64,000 bases of DNA from Spongiactinospora rosea (GTDB lineage Bacteria > Actinomycetota > Actinomycetes > Streptosporangiales > Streptosporangiaceae): positions 124,001-188,000 of the forward strand of contig NZ_QMEY01000002.1 of NCBI RefSeq assembly GCF_003315795.1, read 5' to 3'. Of the stretch, positions 45,720-54,514 are shown piece by piece. The notes below the pieces were generated by a model, which was not told where the DNA came from, did no database searches, and saw only the letters and a list, made by a program, of their open reading frames with translations. Position numbers and translations under genes: made by a program. Numbering within the stretch: the first letter of the stretch is position 1; the number at the start of each line of letters is the position of its first letter.

Positions 45720-46838
45720 ATGCGCAGGAACCGTCCAGCCGCCGCGGGCCTGGTGCTCGCCGCGGTGGCGCTCGTACTGTCCGCAACTCCCGCCCAGGCA
45801 CGGCCGGCCCCCTCCGGGTACCCGCCGGGGATGGCCGAGCAGGTGGGCCGCGATCTGGGCCTGACCCGCGCGCAGGCCGCCGAACGGCCGGCCCGCGAAC
45901 AGCGGGCGGCCGAGCTGGCGCCCGCGCTGCGCGCTCGCTTGGCCGGCCGCTTCGGTGGCTCCTGGGTGGACGAGACCGGCGCGTTGGTGGTCGCCACCAC
46001 CGATGCCGCCGACGTCCGTGCCCTCGCCGCGGCGGGCGCGCGGCCCGTCCTCGTCGGCCGGTCGCTGGCCGACCTGGAGTCGATCGTCGGCACGCTCAAC
46101 CGGGCACCGGCCCCAGGCCAGGCGATCCGCGGCTGGCACGCGGACGTACGGGCCAACCATGTCGTGGTGCTGGCCGCCGACGCGGCTGCCGGGGAGGCGT
46201 TCGTGCGGGCGAGCGGCGTGGACCGCGCCGCCGTACGGGTCGAGGTCACCGCCGAGCGGCCGGTACCGTACCGCGACGTCCGCGGCGGCGACCCGTTCTA
46301 CCTCACCGGCCTCCGGACCTGCGTGATCGGCTTCACGGTGCGCCGTGGCGAAAAACAGGGATTCGTCACCGCCGGCCACTGCCTCAAGCCCCGACCGGAC
46401 GGCACGCCCCCGAGCACGATAGGCAAGGTCGAAGGCTGGTCCTATCCTGGCGACGACTACGCTTGGGCGTCTCTCGATCCGGCGTTGAAGGCGGTCGGCC
46501 TGGTCGGTCGCCCGACCGGCATCCGGATCGCCGGCTCCACCGAGGCGCAGCCGGGTTCCAGCGCCTGTTCCCTCGGGGTGACCGTCGGCGCGCGCTGCGG
46601 CACCATCCAGCAGTACAACGCCACCATCAACTACCCCGACGGCACGGTCACCGGCCTGATCCGCGCGTCGGTCTGCTCCGCGCCCGGCGACTCCGGAGCG
46701 CCGCTCGTGGCCGGCAACCAGGCCCAGGGCGTGCTCTCCGGCGGCACCGGCAACTGCTCCACCGGCGGGGCCAGCTACTACCAGCCGATCAACGAGGTCC
46801 TGGCCGTCTACGGACTCACCCTGCTCACCGCGCAGTGA
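45720..46838 (+). CDS. Secreted alpha-lytic/streptogrisin-type serine protease
   Basis: 372 residues from ATG 45720 (GAGGAG upstream). A signal peptide (about 1-27) is followed by a pro-region to about residue 180, then an S1-type protease domain. The catalytic triad is His220 in TAGHC, Asp246 in GDDYAW and Ser325 in APGDSGAP. Three Cys pairs are suggested. Enzymes of this kind are exported and free themselves by cleaving the pro-region. It is likely for extracellular protein breakdown and is unrelated to the clusters beside it. Confidence 0.92.
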   Translation: MRRNRPAAAGLVLAAVALVLSATPAQARPAPSGYPPGMAEQVGRDLGLTRAQAAERPAREQRAAELAPALRARLAGRFGGSWVDETGALVVATTDAADVRALAAAGARPVLVGRSLADLESIVGTLNRAPAPGQAIRGWHADVRANHVVVLAADAAAGEAFVRASGVDRAAVRVEVTAERPVPYRDVRGGDPFYLTGLRTCVIGFTVRRGEKQGFVTAGHCLKPRPDGTPPSTIGKVEGWSYPGDDYAWASLDPALKAVGLVGRPTGIRIAGSTEAQPGSSACSLGVTVGARCGTIQQYNATINYPDGTVTGLIRASVCSAPGDSGAPLVAGNQAQGVLSGGTGNCSTGGASYYQPINEVLAVYGLTLLTAQ

Positions 46839-47127
46839 CCGCCGTTCCAGGGCCGCCCCGCAACCGGTCACGCTGAATCCAGCGGCCTCCGCGGGCGCGG
46901 CCTTGGCGGCCCCCGCCCGGTGGCCGTCGCACACACTGCCGCGATCACACGTTTCTTATCCGGGCCGCCCGGCCCCCGGCAGGGCGGGGTCCTGTCGATC
47001 CGAGGTCTTCGGCATGACCCGATATCGCCCGGAGAAGCGGCCACTATCCGACCCCTTCCCCTGTGAGTGTTGTCTCGCGCCGGACAACGGCGCCCAGAAA
47101 CGACGACCAACGATCAGGAGCCCAATA

Positions 47128-47550
47128 ATGGCCGTCACGTCCGTGACCCACCTGAACTTCCGTGGCCAGGCCCGCGCGGCACTCGAGTTCTACCAGTCCG
47201 TTTTCGGTGGCGACCTCGCCGCCGTCACCTACAAGGACGCCGGGAACGTACAAGACCCCGCCGAGGCGGACCAGGTGATGTGGGGCCAGGTACTGGCCGC
47301 CAACGGCTTCCACGTGATGGCCTACGACGTGCCCTCGCAAACGCCGTGGAACCCGGGCGAGAACGCGTTCTTCCTGTCCCTGCGCGGCCAGACCACACAA
47401 GAGATCACCACCTACTGGGAAAGGCTCTCCGAAGGCGCCACCATCGTGCAGCCGCTGGCACCCGCGCAGTGGGCCCCGCTCTACGGCATGCTCAAGGACC
47501 GCTACGGCATCACCTGGGTCATCGACGTCGTCAGCGACTACAACGGCTGA
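47128..47550 (+). CDS. VOC/PhnB-like protein
   Basis: 140 residues from ATG 47128, with AGGAG upstream. The N-terminus THLNFRGQARAALEFYQSVF and the end GITWVIDV are typical of the PhnB/glyoxalase-like family, whose members are mostly of unknown function. A longer frame to 46903 has no ribosome site. It precedes the aldo/keto reductase gene by 69 bases. Confidence 0.85.
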   Translation: MAVTSVTHLNFRGQARAALEFYQSVFGGDLAAVTYKDAGNVQDPAEADQVMWGQVLAANGFHVMAYDVPSQTPWNPGENAFFLSLRGQTTQEITTYWERLSEGATIVQPLAPAQWAPLYGMLKDRYGITWVIDVVSDYNG

Positions 47551-47619
47551 ACACCGACACTCGCGGTGCGGGAGCACGCCTCCCGCACCCCTCGAAGACG
47601 ACGAAAGGAGACGGCCGGA

Positions 47620-48666
47620 ATGAGGATGCGCCCACTGGGACGGACCGGAATACAGGTCAGCCCCTACTGCCTGGGCACCATGATGTTCGGCCAGGTCGGC
47701 AACCCCGACCACGATGAATGCGCCCGCATCATCCACCGGTCCCTGGACGCGGGAATCAACGTCATCGACACCGCCGACGTGTACTCCTACAGCGAGACCG
47801 AGGAGATCGTCGGCAAGGCGCTGAAAGGCCGCCGCGACGACGTCGTCCTGGCCACCAAGGTGAACAGCCCCATGGGCAAGGACCCCAACCGCGCCGGCAG
47901 TTCCCGGCGCTGGATCGTCACCGAGGTCGAGCACTCACTGCGACGCCTGCAGACCGACCACATCGACCTGTACCAGATCCACCACCCCGACCCGCGGACC
48001 GACATCGAGGAGACCCTTGCCGCGCTGACCGATCTGATGCGCGCGGGCAAGGTACGGGCCATCGGCACCTCCAACTTCCCCGCCTCGGACATCGTCGAGG
48101 CCCAGTGGGTGGCCGAGCGGCGCGGTCTGGCGCGTTTTCGTACCGAGCAGCCGCCGTACTCCCTGCTCAACCGGGGCATCGAACGCGAGGTGCTGCCCGT
48201 GTGCGAACGCTTTGGGATGGGCACGCTGGTGTGGAGCCCGCTGGGGATGGGCCTGCTCACCGGCCGCTACCGCAAGAACCGCAACGACGGCAAGGACCGC
48301 GAGATCTCCGAGCGCCGGATGGCCTGGGTGCCCCGGCACATGACCGACGAGCGCACCCACGACACCGTCGAACGGCTCGCCCTGCTTGCCGGGGAGGCCG
48401 GGATGTCGTTGACGCACATGGCGATGGCGTTCGCGGTCGCCCACCCGGCCGTCACCACGGCGATCATCGGCCCGCGCACCATGGACCAGCTCGACGATCT
48501 GCTGGCCGGCGCCGGGACCGTCCTCGGCGATGACGTCCTGGACCGGATCGATGAGATCGTGCCTCCAGGCACCGACATCGGCCTGCTCGATGTGTCCTAC
48601 GACCCACCGGCCGTGACCCGGGCCGGGCTGCGCCGGCGGCCGGGCGGCGAACGAGCCGCAGCCTGA
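47620..48666 (+). CDS. Aldo/keto reductase
   Basis: 348 residues from ATG 47620, with AAAGGAG at ideal spacing. The TIM-barrel tetrad is visible: Asp and Tyr in DTADVYS, Lys in ATKVNSP and His in YQIHHPD. The cofactor region includes GTSNFPASDI and IIGPRTMDQLDDLL, pointing to NADPH. It belongs to the YhdN/voltage-channel-beta-like branch acting on diverse carbonyls. Substrate unknown. Confidence 0.9.
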   Translation: MRMRPLGRTGIQVSPYCLGTMMFGQVGNPDHDECARIIHRSLDAGINVIDTADVYSYSETEEIVGKALKGRRDDVVLATKVNSPMGKDPNRAGSSRRWIVTEVEHSLRRLQTDHIDLYQIHHPDPRTDIEETLAALTDLMRAGKVRAIGTSNFPASDIVEAQWVAERRGLARFRTEQPPYSLLNRGIEREVLPVCERFGMGTLVWSPLGMGLLTGRYRKNRNDGKDREISERRMAWVPRHMTDERTHDTVERLALLAGEAGMSLTHMAMAFAVAHPAVTTAIIGPRTMDQLDDLLAGAGTVLGDDVLDRIDEIVPPGTDIGLLDVSYDPPAVTRAGLRRRPGGERAAA

Positions 48667-48917
48667 TCCGACGACCGCGCCGGACTCCTGCCGCCGACGG
48701 CATCTGCCCGCGTATGGCAGTACGGACTCACGCACGGTTCTGAGGGGCCTCGGTGCAGCACCACCCGGCGAGCGGTGGCCTTTTCCGCACCCCGGAGACG
48801 GGGGGTGGCACCCATGCCGTCGCTCCCCGCCGGCGTGCTTTCATCGTACGAATCACTAGGAGCCGGACGGCCCAGCCCCTCGGGTGGCCGGAATCGCGGA
48901 GCTCGTGGAGGCGCGGG

Positions 48918-50873
48918 GTGAGGCAAGGCAGCGGGTTCGCCGGGTACATGGGCGCACCTCTACGAGCCCTGGCGCTGGCAGGGCTCGCGCTGCTGGGGCC
49001 GCCGCTGCTGGTCGTGATCTTCGTGGGCGCGCACGCGGGACTGCCGTCTCCCGCGTTCTTCGTCGAGCACGGCCGCCGGCTGCCGGCACTGGCCCGCCGG
49101 CTGGCCGCCCGGTGGGGTGGCGTGGAGATCGCCTCGCCCTACCGTCCGGCTCCGCCGCCGCCCGTGTGCGATCCCGACGGCTGGTATCGCGACGGCGACG
49201 CTCTGTTCCGCTCGGCGTTCCTGCCCGCCTACCTGGCGCGGCTGCGGTGGGTCGCCCGCGATCCGGCGACCGCGCGCGACCTGTTGTGGATGATGCTCAA
49301 CCCGCTGATCGGCGGCGTCCTGGCGGGACTCGCGCCGGCACTGATCGGTGGCGGTCTCGTGGCGGTGTGGTTCCACCGACCGGCCGGCGTCGCGGCGACG
49401 CTGCTCGGCTTCGCCCTCGGGCCCCGGCTGTTACGCCTGCACGCCCGCTGGACCCGGGTGCTGCTCGCGCCGTCGTCCCGCCGCGTGCCGGGCCGCGTGG
49501 CGGCGGCCGTCGGGGCGGGGATCAGGGTGGGGAGTCGCGCCGGGGCGCGGCTGTGCATGAGCCTCGTGCTGTCCGGGGTGGCGATGGTGTTCGCCGTGGC
49601 CCAGGTGGTGGCGATCGGGCTGCTGCCGAGGCGGCTGTGGCCTGAGGCCGTGTCGAGCTCGCGTCGTTTCGTGTCCTGGCGCCGGGCCAAGATCGGCGAG
49701 TGGACGGGTGTGCGGATCGCCGAACCATACCGCCCAGAGCCGCCGATGCCCGGCCCCGAGCCGGACGGGTCCTACCGGCTGAGGTGGGGGCCGGTCGGCA
49801 CGGTCCATCGCACGCGGGGAGCCGTCGTGCGGGCGCGGCGGTTCGGGTGGATGGTACGTGACGGGGCCTCCTGGCGGGATCTGGCATGGTTGCTCCTGGA
49901 TGCGCCCATCTGCGCTGTGCTCTTCGCCGGTCCGGCGCTGCTGGTCGTCGGCGGGCTGGCCGGGCTGTGCTGGCTGTGGTCGTGGACCTCGGCGCTGGGC
50001 CTGCTCACCGGGCTGACGTGGTCGCCCGACGACCTGCTGTACGCCGCCGTACCGGCGTTGTCAGGCATCCCGTCCCCGGTGTTCGGCCTGCTCGCCGCCG
50101 CCCTCGGCATGGGGGTCGCCCCGGCGATGCTGCGCTGCCACGCCCTGCTGAGCCGCTCGCTGCTCGGCCCGGCCAGGGCGGCGCTGCTGACGAGCCGGGT
50201 GGACACGCTGACCAGCAGCCGCGATCAGATCCGGGACGTTCAGGCCGCCGAGCTACGCCGGATCGAACGCGACCTGCACGACGGCGCGCAGGCCCGGTGG
50301 GTGGCCGTCGGGATGACGCTGGGGGCGGCCGAAGGGCTCATCGACCAGGACCCCGAGGCGGCCAAGGCGATGATCGCCGGCGCCAAGGACATGTCGATGA
50401 CCGCGCTCGTCGAGCTACGCGAGCTCATCCGGGGCGTCCATCCGCCGGTGCTCGCCGACCGCGGGCTCGCCGACGCCGTACGGACCCTGGCGATGGACGC
50501 CCCGCTGGACGCGGAGGTCCGCGTGCATCTGCCGGGCCGGGTGGCCGCGCCGATCGAGGCGGCGGTCTACTTCGCCGTGTCCGAGCTGCTGACCAACGCC
50601 TCCAAACACGCCGCCGCGTCGAGCGTCCTGGTGGAGCTGCGCCACGCGGACGGCGTGCTGACGGTCACCGTGGCCGACAATGGGCGGGGCGGCGCCGTGG
50701 CCGGACGTGAGGGCGGGCTGCACGGCATCCGGCGCCGGCTCGACGGATTCGACGGAGTTCTGACCCTGTCCAGCCCACCGGGCGGACCGACCGTTGCGAC
50801 CTTGGAGATTCCATGCGCGTTGTCCTCGCCGAGGACGCCTACCTCCTCCGGGAAGGGCTCACCCACCTTCTGA
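48918..50873 (+). CDS. Membrane sensor histidine kinase with a duplicated sensor module
   Basis: 651 residues. The GTG at 48918 was chosen because GGAGG (48907-48911) lies six bases before it; an ATG at 48948 is possible. Two similar membrane units occur, near residues 66-150 (PYRPAPPPPVCDPDGWY, ARDPATARDLLWMMLNP) and 262-350 (PYRPEPPMPGPEPDGSY, VRDGASWRDLAWLLLDAP), like a doubled PF13796-type sensor. The HisKA_3 box is ERDLHDGAQARW and the ATPase N-box LLTNASKHAA. The end overlaps the response regulator gene by 61 bases. Signal unknown. Confidence 0.88.
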   Translation: MRQGSGFAGYMGAPLRALALAGLALLGPPLLVVIFVGAHAGLPSPAFFVEHGRRLPALARRLAARWGGVEIASPYRPAPPPPVCDPDGWYRDGDALFRSAFLPAYLARLRWVARDPATARDLLWMMLNPLIGGVLAGLAPALIGGGLVAVWFHRPAGVAATLLGFALGPRLLRLHARWTRVLLAPSSRRVPGRVAAAVGAGIRVGSRAGARLCMSLVLSGVAMVFAVAQVVAIGLLPRRLWPEAVSSSRRFVSWRRAKIGEWTGVRIAEPYRPEPPMPGPEPDGSYRLRWGPVGTVHRTRGAVVRARRFGWMVRDGASWRDLAWLLLDAPICAVLFAGPALLVVGGLAGLCWLWSWTSALGLLTGLTWSPDDLLYAAVPALSGIPSPVFGLLAAALGMGVAPAMLRCHALLSRSLLGPARAALLTSRVDTLTSSRDQIRDVQAAELRRIERDLHDGAQARWVAVGMTLGAAEGLIDQDPEAAKAMIAGAKDMSMTALVELRELIRGVHPPVLADRGLADAVRTLAMDAPLDAEVRVHLPGRVAAPIEAAVYFAVSELLTNASKHAAASSVLVELRHADGVLTVTVADNGRGGAVAGREGGLHGIRRRLDGFDGVLTLSSPPGGPTVATLEIPCALSSPRTPTSSGKGSPTF

Positions 50874-51490
50874 GGGCTCATGGCATCGAGGTCGTGGCCG
50901 CGGTGGACACCGGCGAGGAGCTCCTCGACGCCCTGGCCGGGCATCGGCCGCACGCCGCGATCGTGGACGTACGCCTGCCGCCCGGCTACACCGACGAAGG
51001 GGTACGGGCCGCCATCGAGGCCCGCACGCGCCATCCGGGATTTCCCGTACTGGTCCTGTCGCAGTACGTCGAGCAGATCTACGCCCGCGAGTTGCTGGCC
51101 GACGGCGCCGGAGGCGTCGGTTACCTGCTCAAGGACCGGGTGTTCGACACGGGCCACTTCGTCGACGCGCTGCGCCGGGTCGCGGCCGGCGGCACCGCCA
51201 TGGACCCGGAGGTGGTCTCGAAGCTGCTCGGCGGTACCTCGCCCCTGCACCCGGTCGCGTCGCTGAGCCCGCGCGAGCGCGAGGTGCTCCAGTACATGGC
51301 GCAGGGACGCTCGAACGCCGCCATCGCCGACCGGCTCCACATCAGCGAGGGTACGGTCGGCAAGCACATCGCCGCCGTCTTCACCAAACTCGGCCTTGAG
51401 GCCACGGACGACACCAACCGCCGGGTCCTGGCCGTGCTCGCGTTCCTCAACCACGCGCGGGCGGCGCCGCCGCACCCTACCGGGTTTTGA
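50813..51490 (+). CDS. LuxR/NarL-family response regulator
   Basis: 225 residues. The receiver domain has the acidic pocket at Asp8 and phospho-acceptor Asp52 in AIVDVRLPPG. The C-terminal LuxR helix-turn-helix is LSPREREVLQYMAQGRSNAA through SEGTVGKHIAAVF. Partner of the kinase whose gene it overlaps. Its targets are unknown; the convergent flavin oxidase gene ends directly beside it. Confidence 0.92.
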   Translation: MRVVLAEDAYLLREGLTHLLRAHGIEVVAAVDTGEELLDALAGHRPHAAIVDVRLPPGYTDEGVRAAIEARTRHPGFPVLVLSQYVEQIYARELLADGAGGVGYLLKDRVFDTGHFVDALRRVAAGGTAMDPEVVSKLLGGTSPLHPVASLSPREREVLQYMAQGRSNAAIADRLHISEGTVGKHIAAVFTKLGLEATDDTNRRVLAVLAFLNHARAAPPHPTGF

Positions 51491-53095
51491 TCAACGGGTG
51501 GGCCGGACGGACAGGGCATGCCGGAACACCCCGCGCGGGTCCCAGCGGGCCTTCGCCCGCTGCAGCCGCGGGTAGTTGCCACCGTAGTAGAGCGTGGACC
51601 ATGGCACGCCGGAGGTGTTCCACGCCGGGTCGGCCAGATCGATGTCGGGATAGTTGATGTAGGCGCCGCCGTTGGCGCCGCCCGGAACCGGCACGCCACC
51701 CGTGTCGGCGTACATCGCCCGGTAGAAGCGCCGCACCCAGGCGATGCGCTCGGCCCCCTCCCCTTCCGTCCAGGAGCCCACATAGAGCGCCTTGAGTATC
51801 GAGTCGCGCTCGGCCACGGCGGTCGCGCCGGGGGCCACGGTGTTGACCCGCCCGCCGTAGGACGCCAGCAGCAACACGCCACTCGAAGAGGCCGGGCCGG
51901 CCACGCTGAGGTGGTCGTAGGCGACCCGGAGTTGCCGATCGGTGAAACGCCGGCGCATCTGGGCGGACTTGGCCTTGAACCTCCCGGACTCCTGGTCAGC
52001 GCCGAGCGCTTGTGTGCTGACCGCGTGGTACCACGGCAGCCGTTGCACCGGAGGGATGTACCCCTGCGCCTTCACTCCCCGCGTCAGCGCCGCGAAGTAC
52101 TCGGTGAGCAGACGCTCGGGGTTCGGAACGGAGGCGTCCATCATGGTCGGCAGGATCATGCCGCCAGGCTCCGCACCCTGCACGCGGCTCTGGACGATCA
52201 GCGAGCTCCAAAGCCCCGCGTACGGCGAGCGGGGGGAGCTGTTGCGCTCGTGCCACTCGCCGTGGTTGCGCAGCAGCGTGGTGAACGACTCCTCGGTCAT
52301 ATCACTCCACGACCAGGCCGGATGGCAGACCAGCAGGGCCGGCGGCGGCTTGGGCAGCAGCTTACGGGGGTCCTTCCCCTTCGCCTGAGGGTCGCGCATC
52401 CAGTAGCGCGTCACGACGCCGAAGTTTCCGCCTCCGCCGCCCGTGTGCGCCCACCACAGGTCATGGTCGGGGTCGGACGGATTTCTCGTGGCGACCGTCG
52501 TACGCGCCCGCCCCGAACGGTCCACCACCACGACCTCGACGGCGTGCAGGTAGTCGACCACCGAGCCCAAACGGCGCGAGTGCTGGCCGTAGCCGCCGCC
52601 GGCGATGTGGCCGCCGGCCGCCACCCCGCCGCACTGGCCTCCGGGAATCGTCACCCCCCAGCCCAGGTACAGCGTCCGGTACACCTGCATCAACGTCGCG
52701 CCCGCCTCGATCGCGAACGCGCCGCGCTCGTCGTCGAAGTACACCTCCGACATCTCACACATGTCGATCACGACCTGCGCGCCGTCACCGACGAAGTTCT
52801 CGTAGCAGTGGCCACCGCTGCGCACGGTGACCCGCTTGCCGGCCTTGACGGCCTCCTCCACGGCCTTCTCTACCTGCTCGGTCGAGCCGACCACGTGGAA
52901 GTACTCCGGTCTGGCGTCGAACCGCTGGTTCGTCCGGCGTATGGCTAGATCCCCATAACGTGGGTCATTCGGGGCTATCCGGACCGGCCCCAGTTCCTGA
53001 GCCCCTGCCTTCGACGGCATGCCGAGGCCCAGCACCGCCGTTCCGCCGAGTACTGCCGCTCCGCCCACGAATCCGCGGCGGTTCACCTCGCTCAC
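51491..53095 (-). CDS. Tat-exported FAD-linked oxidase with bicovalent flavin (paralogue)
   Basis: 534 residues from a GTG at 53095 behind AGGAGG; longer frames are less likely. The Tat leader is EVNRRGFVGGAA. His96 in RSGGHCYENF and Cys155 in PGGQCGGVAAGGH fit double covalent FAD attachment, and the C-terminal berberine-bridge-like domain ends in YPRLQRAKARWDPRGVFRHA. It is clearly related to 11289-12953, which lies in the cyclitol cluster, so the strain has at least two exported carbohydrate- or alcohol-type oxidases. It is divergent from the lipocalin-like gene, whose controlled promoter lies between them. Confidence 0.88.
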   Translation of the reverse strand: MSEVNRRGFVGGAAVLGGTAVLGLGMPSKAGAQELGPVRIAPNDPRYGDLAIRRTNQRFDARPEYFHVVGSTEQVEKAVEEAVKAGKRVTVRSGGHCYENFVGDGAQVVIDMCEMSEVYFDDERGAFAIEAGATLMQVYRTLYLGWGVTIPGGQCGGVAAGGHIAGGGYGQHSRRLGSVVDYLHAVEVVVVDRSGRARTTVATRNPSDPDHDLWWAHTGGGGGNFGVVTRYWMRDPQAKGKDPRKLLPKPPPALLVCHPAWSWSDMTEESFTTLLRNHGEWHERNSSPRSPYAGLWSSLIVQSRVQGAEPGGMILPTMMDASVPNPERLLTEYFAALTRGVKAQGYIPPVQRLPWYHAVSTQALGADQESGRFKAKSAQMRRRFTDRQLRVAYDHLSVAGPASSSGVLLLASYGGRVNTVAPGATAVAERDSILKALYVGSWTEGEGAERIAWVRRFYRAMYADTGGVPVPGGANGGAYINYPDIDLADPAWNTSGVPWSTLYYGGNYPRLQRAKARWDPRGVFRHALSVRPTR

Positions 53096-53246
53096 GATCG
53101 AACACCTCCTGCTCTCGACCGAAATCCGTGCGATGGCAACGCTAGAAGCGTGATCACTGGGTGGAGAACCGCCTTGGCACCCGTCCGAGATGGGGGTTAA
53201 CCCCCGTATTTCCGCTGACGGCCCGGTCCAGCGGCAGCCGACTCCC

Positions 53247-53290
53247 TTGACATCGTTGGGATTACCAACCATTATGTTGGCAATACCAAC
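53247..53290 (+). promoter_or_regulatory. Promoter with two identical-type operators for the lipocalin-like gene
   Basis: A perfect -35 TTGACA (53247-53252), 17-base spacer and -10 CATTAT (53270-53275) face the gene at 53327. The spacer is filled by GTTGGGATTACCAAC (53255-53269) and the same pattern GTTGGCAATACCAAC (53276-53290) follows the -10. Each is an inverted repeat GTTGG-N5-CCAAC, and their centres are 21 bases (two helical turns) apart. A dimeric repressor such as a TetR- or MarR-type protein binding both would block RNA polymerase. The repressor gene is not obvious in the window. Confidence 0.75.
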
Positions 53291-53326
53291 TATGTCCCGC
53301 CCTGGACGGCGCAGGAAGGAATCCTC

Positions 53327-54409
53327 ATGCCCGCAATCCGGATCAGGAGCAGAACGGCGACCGTGGTCACCATCGCGGCGGTTCTGGCGCTCTGTACGTT
53401 CACCGACTCTTCGGCCCAGGCCTCTCGCACGCCGGAAACACCGGCCGACCGCCCTGCCAGGTCGGAGATCCCGGCCGCGGTCGATCCCGCGGCCGATCTG
53501 GGACGGCATACGCCCGGGCCCGAACTGACCTGGTTCGACTCGATCTACTTCACCAGCTCCGTGAAAGCCAACGGCCAGGACTTCGGCCTTCAGGTCCACA
53601 CGCGCATCATGCCGAACCGGGACGAGGCCGCCTACCGTTGGACACTCTCAGTGATCAACAAGACCACCGGGTGGTACAAGGACTACGCCGCGATGGTCGA
53701 GCCGAAGGACTACCGGTGGAGCCAGGGCAAGCTCGACATCAAGGCGCCGGGGCTGAGCTGGACAGGCGACTCCGTCCGCCAGTCGGTGCGGGTCAAGACG
53801 CCTTGGGGATCGCTCGACGTCCAGCTCGCGCCCACCGGCCCCGCCATGAACTACGCGTCGACCGGCGTGTTCCACCTGGCCGACGGCGTGCCGAACCAGG
53901 AGTTCGCGCTCCCGGAGATGCGGACGTCCGGGACGCTCTCCATCCAGGGCAGGGAGCACAAGGTCAGGGGCACCTCCTGGCTGGACAGGCAATGGGGGGA
54001 GATGCCCAGGTCGCTGGTCCGGTGGACGTGGATGAATTTCAGCATGCCCAATGGCGACAAGGTCGCCCTCTGGGACACGGTCGGCGCCAAGTCCAAGAAC
54101 AGCTGGGCGACCGTCCTGCGCCCGGACGGCTCCTACGAGGTGGTCGCCGTCGAGCCGCTCGCGAAGGGCGCCTCCCGGCAGTGGACCAGTCCGGCCACCG
54201 GCCAGAGCTATCCCACTCGCTGGCGCGTCCGCATTCCCGCCCTGGACACCGTGCTCGACGTACGGGTCACCGGAAACCCGGACCAGGAGATCGAGACTCC
54301 CGATGGGAGCGGCTACCTGGAGGCGACGGTGGCGTTCAACGGTATGTACCAGGGCAAGAAGGTCCTCGGCGAGAACTACGTCGAGATGACCGGCGAGTGG
54401 AAATCCTGA
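53327..54409 (+). CDS. Secreted lipocalin-like / AttH-CrtC-family protein
   Basis: 360 residues from ATG 53327, with GGAAGGAA upstream. An N-terminal signal peptide ends near residue 33. The family hallmark GTSWLDRQWGEMP in the middle and WMNFSMPNGDKVALWD after it match the lipocalin-like AttH/carotenoid-hydratase family, whose members form two beta-barrels. Substrate unknown; binding or modifying a hydrophobic compound outside the cell is inferred. It is expressed from the tightly organised promoter just upstream. Confidence 0.8.
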   Translation: MPAIRIRSRTATVVTIAAVLALCTFTDSSAQASRTPETPADRPARSEIPAAVDPAADLGRHTPGPELTWFDSIYFTSSVKANGQDFGLQVHTRIMPNRDEAAYRWTLSVINKTTGWYKDYAAMVEPKDYRWSQGKLDIKAPGLSWTGDSVRQSVRVKTPWGSLDVQLAPTGPAMNYASTGVFHLADGVPNQEFALPEMRTSGTLSIQGREHKVRGTSWLDRQWGEMPRSLVRWTWMNFSMPNGDKVALWDTVGAKSKNSWATVLRPDGSYEVVAVEPLAKGASRQWTSPATGQSYPTRWRVRIPALDTVLDVRVTGNPDQEIETPDGSGYLEATVAFNGMYQGKKVLGENYVEMTGEWKS

Positions 54410-54514
54410 ACACCGGCGCATCGAGTCGCCCGGCGCGATGCGACCGGGGCCGCCGGCAGGCGCGCCCGCCCCTGCGCCGGCGGCCCGATCCGCCCACCGC
54501 CCGCGCCCGGGCGA

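Noticed and set aside
48753..48917. Longer N-terminus of the histidine kinase
   Set aside because: The extra 55 residues are polar and Arg-rich, with no ribosome site, whereas the GTG at 48918 has GGAGG at ideal spacing.
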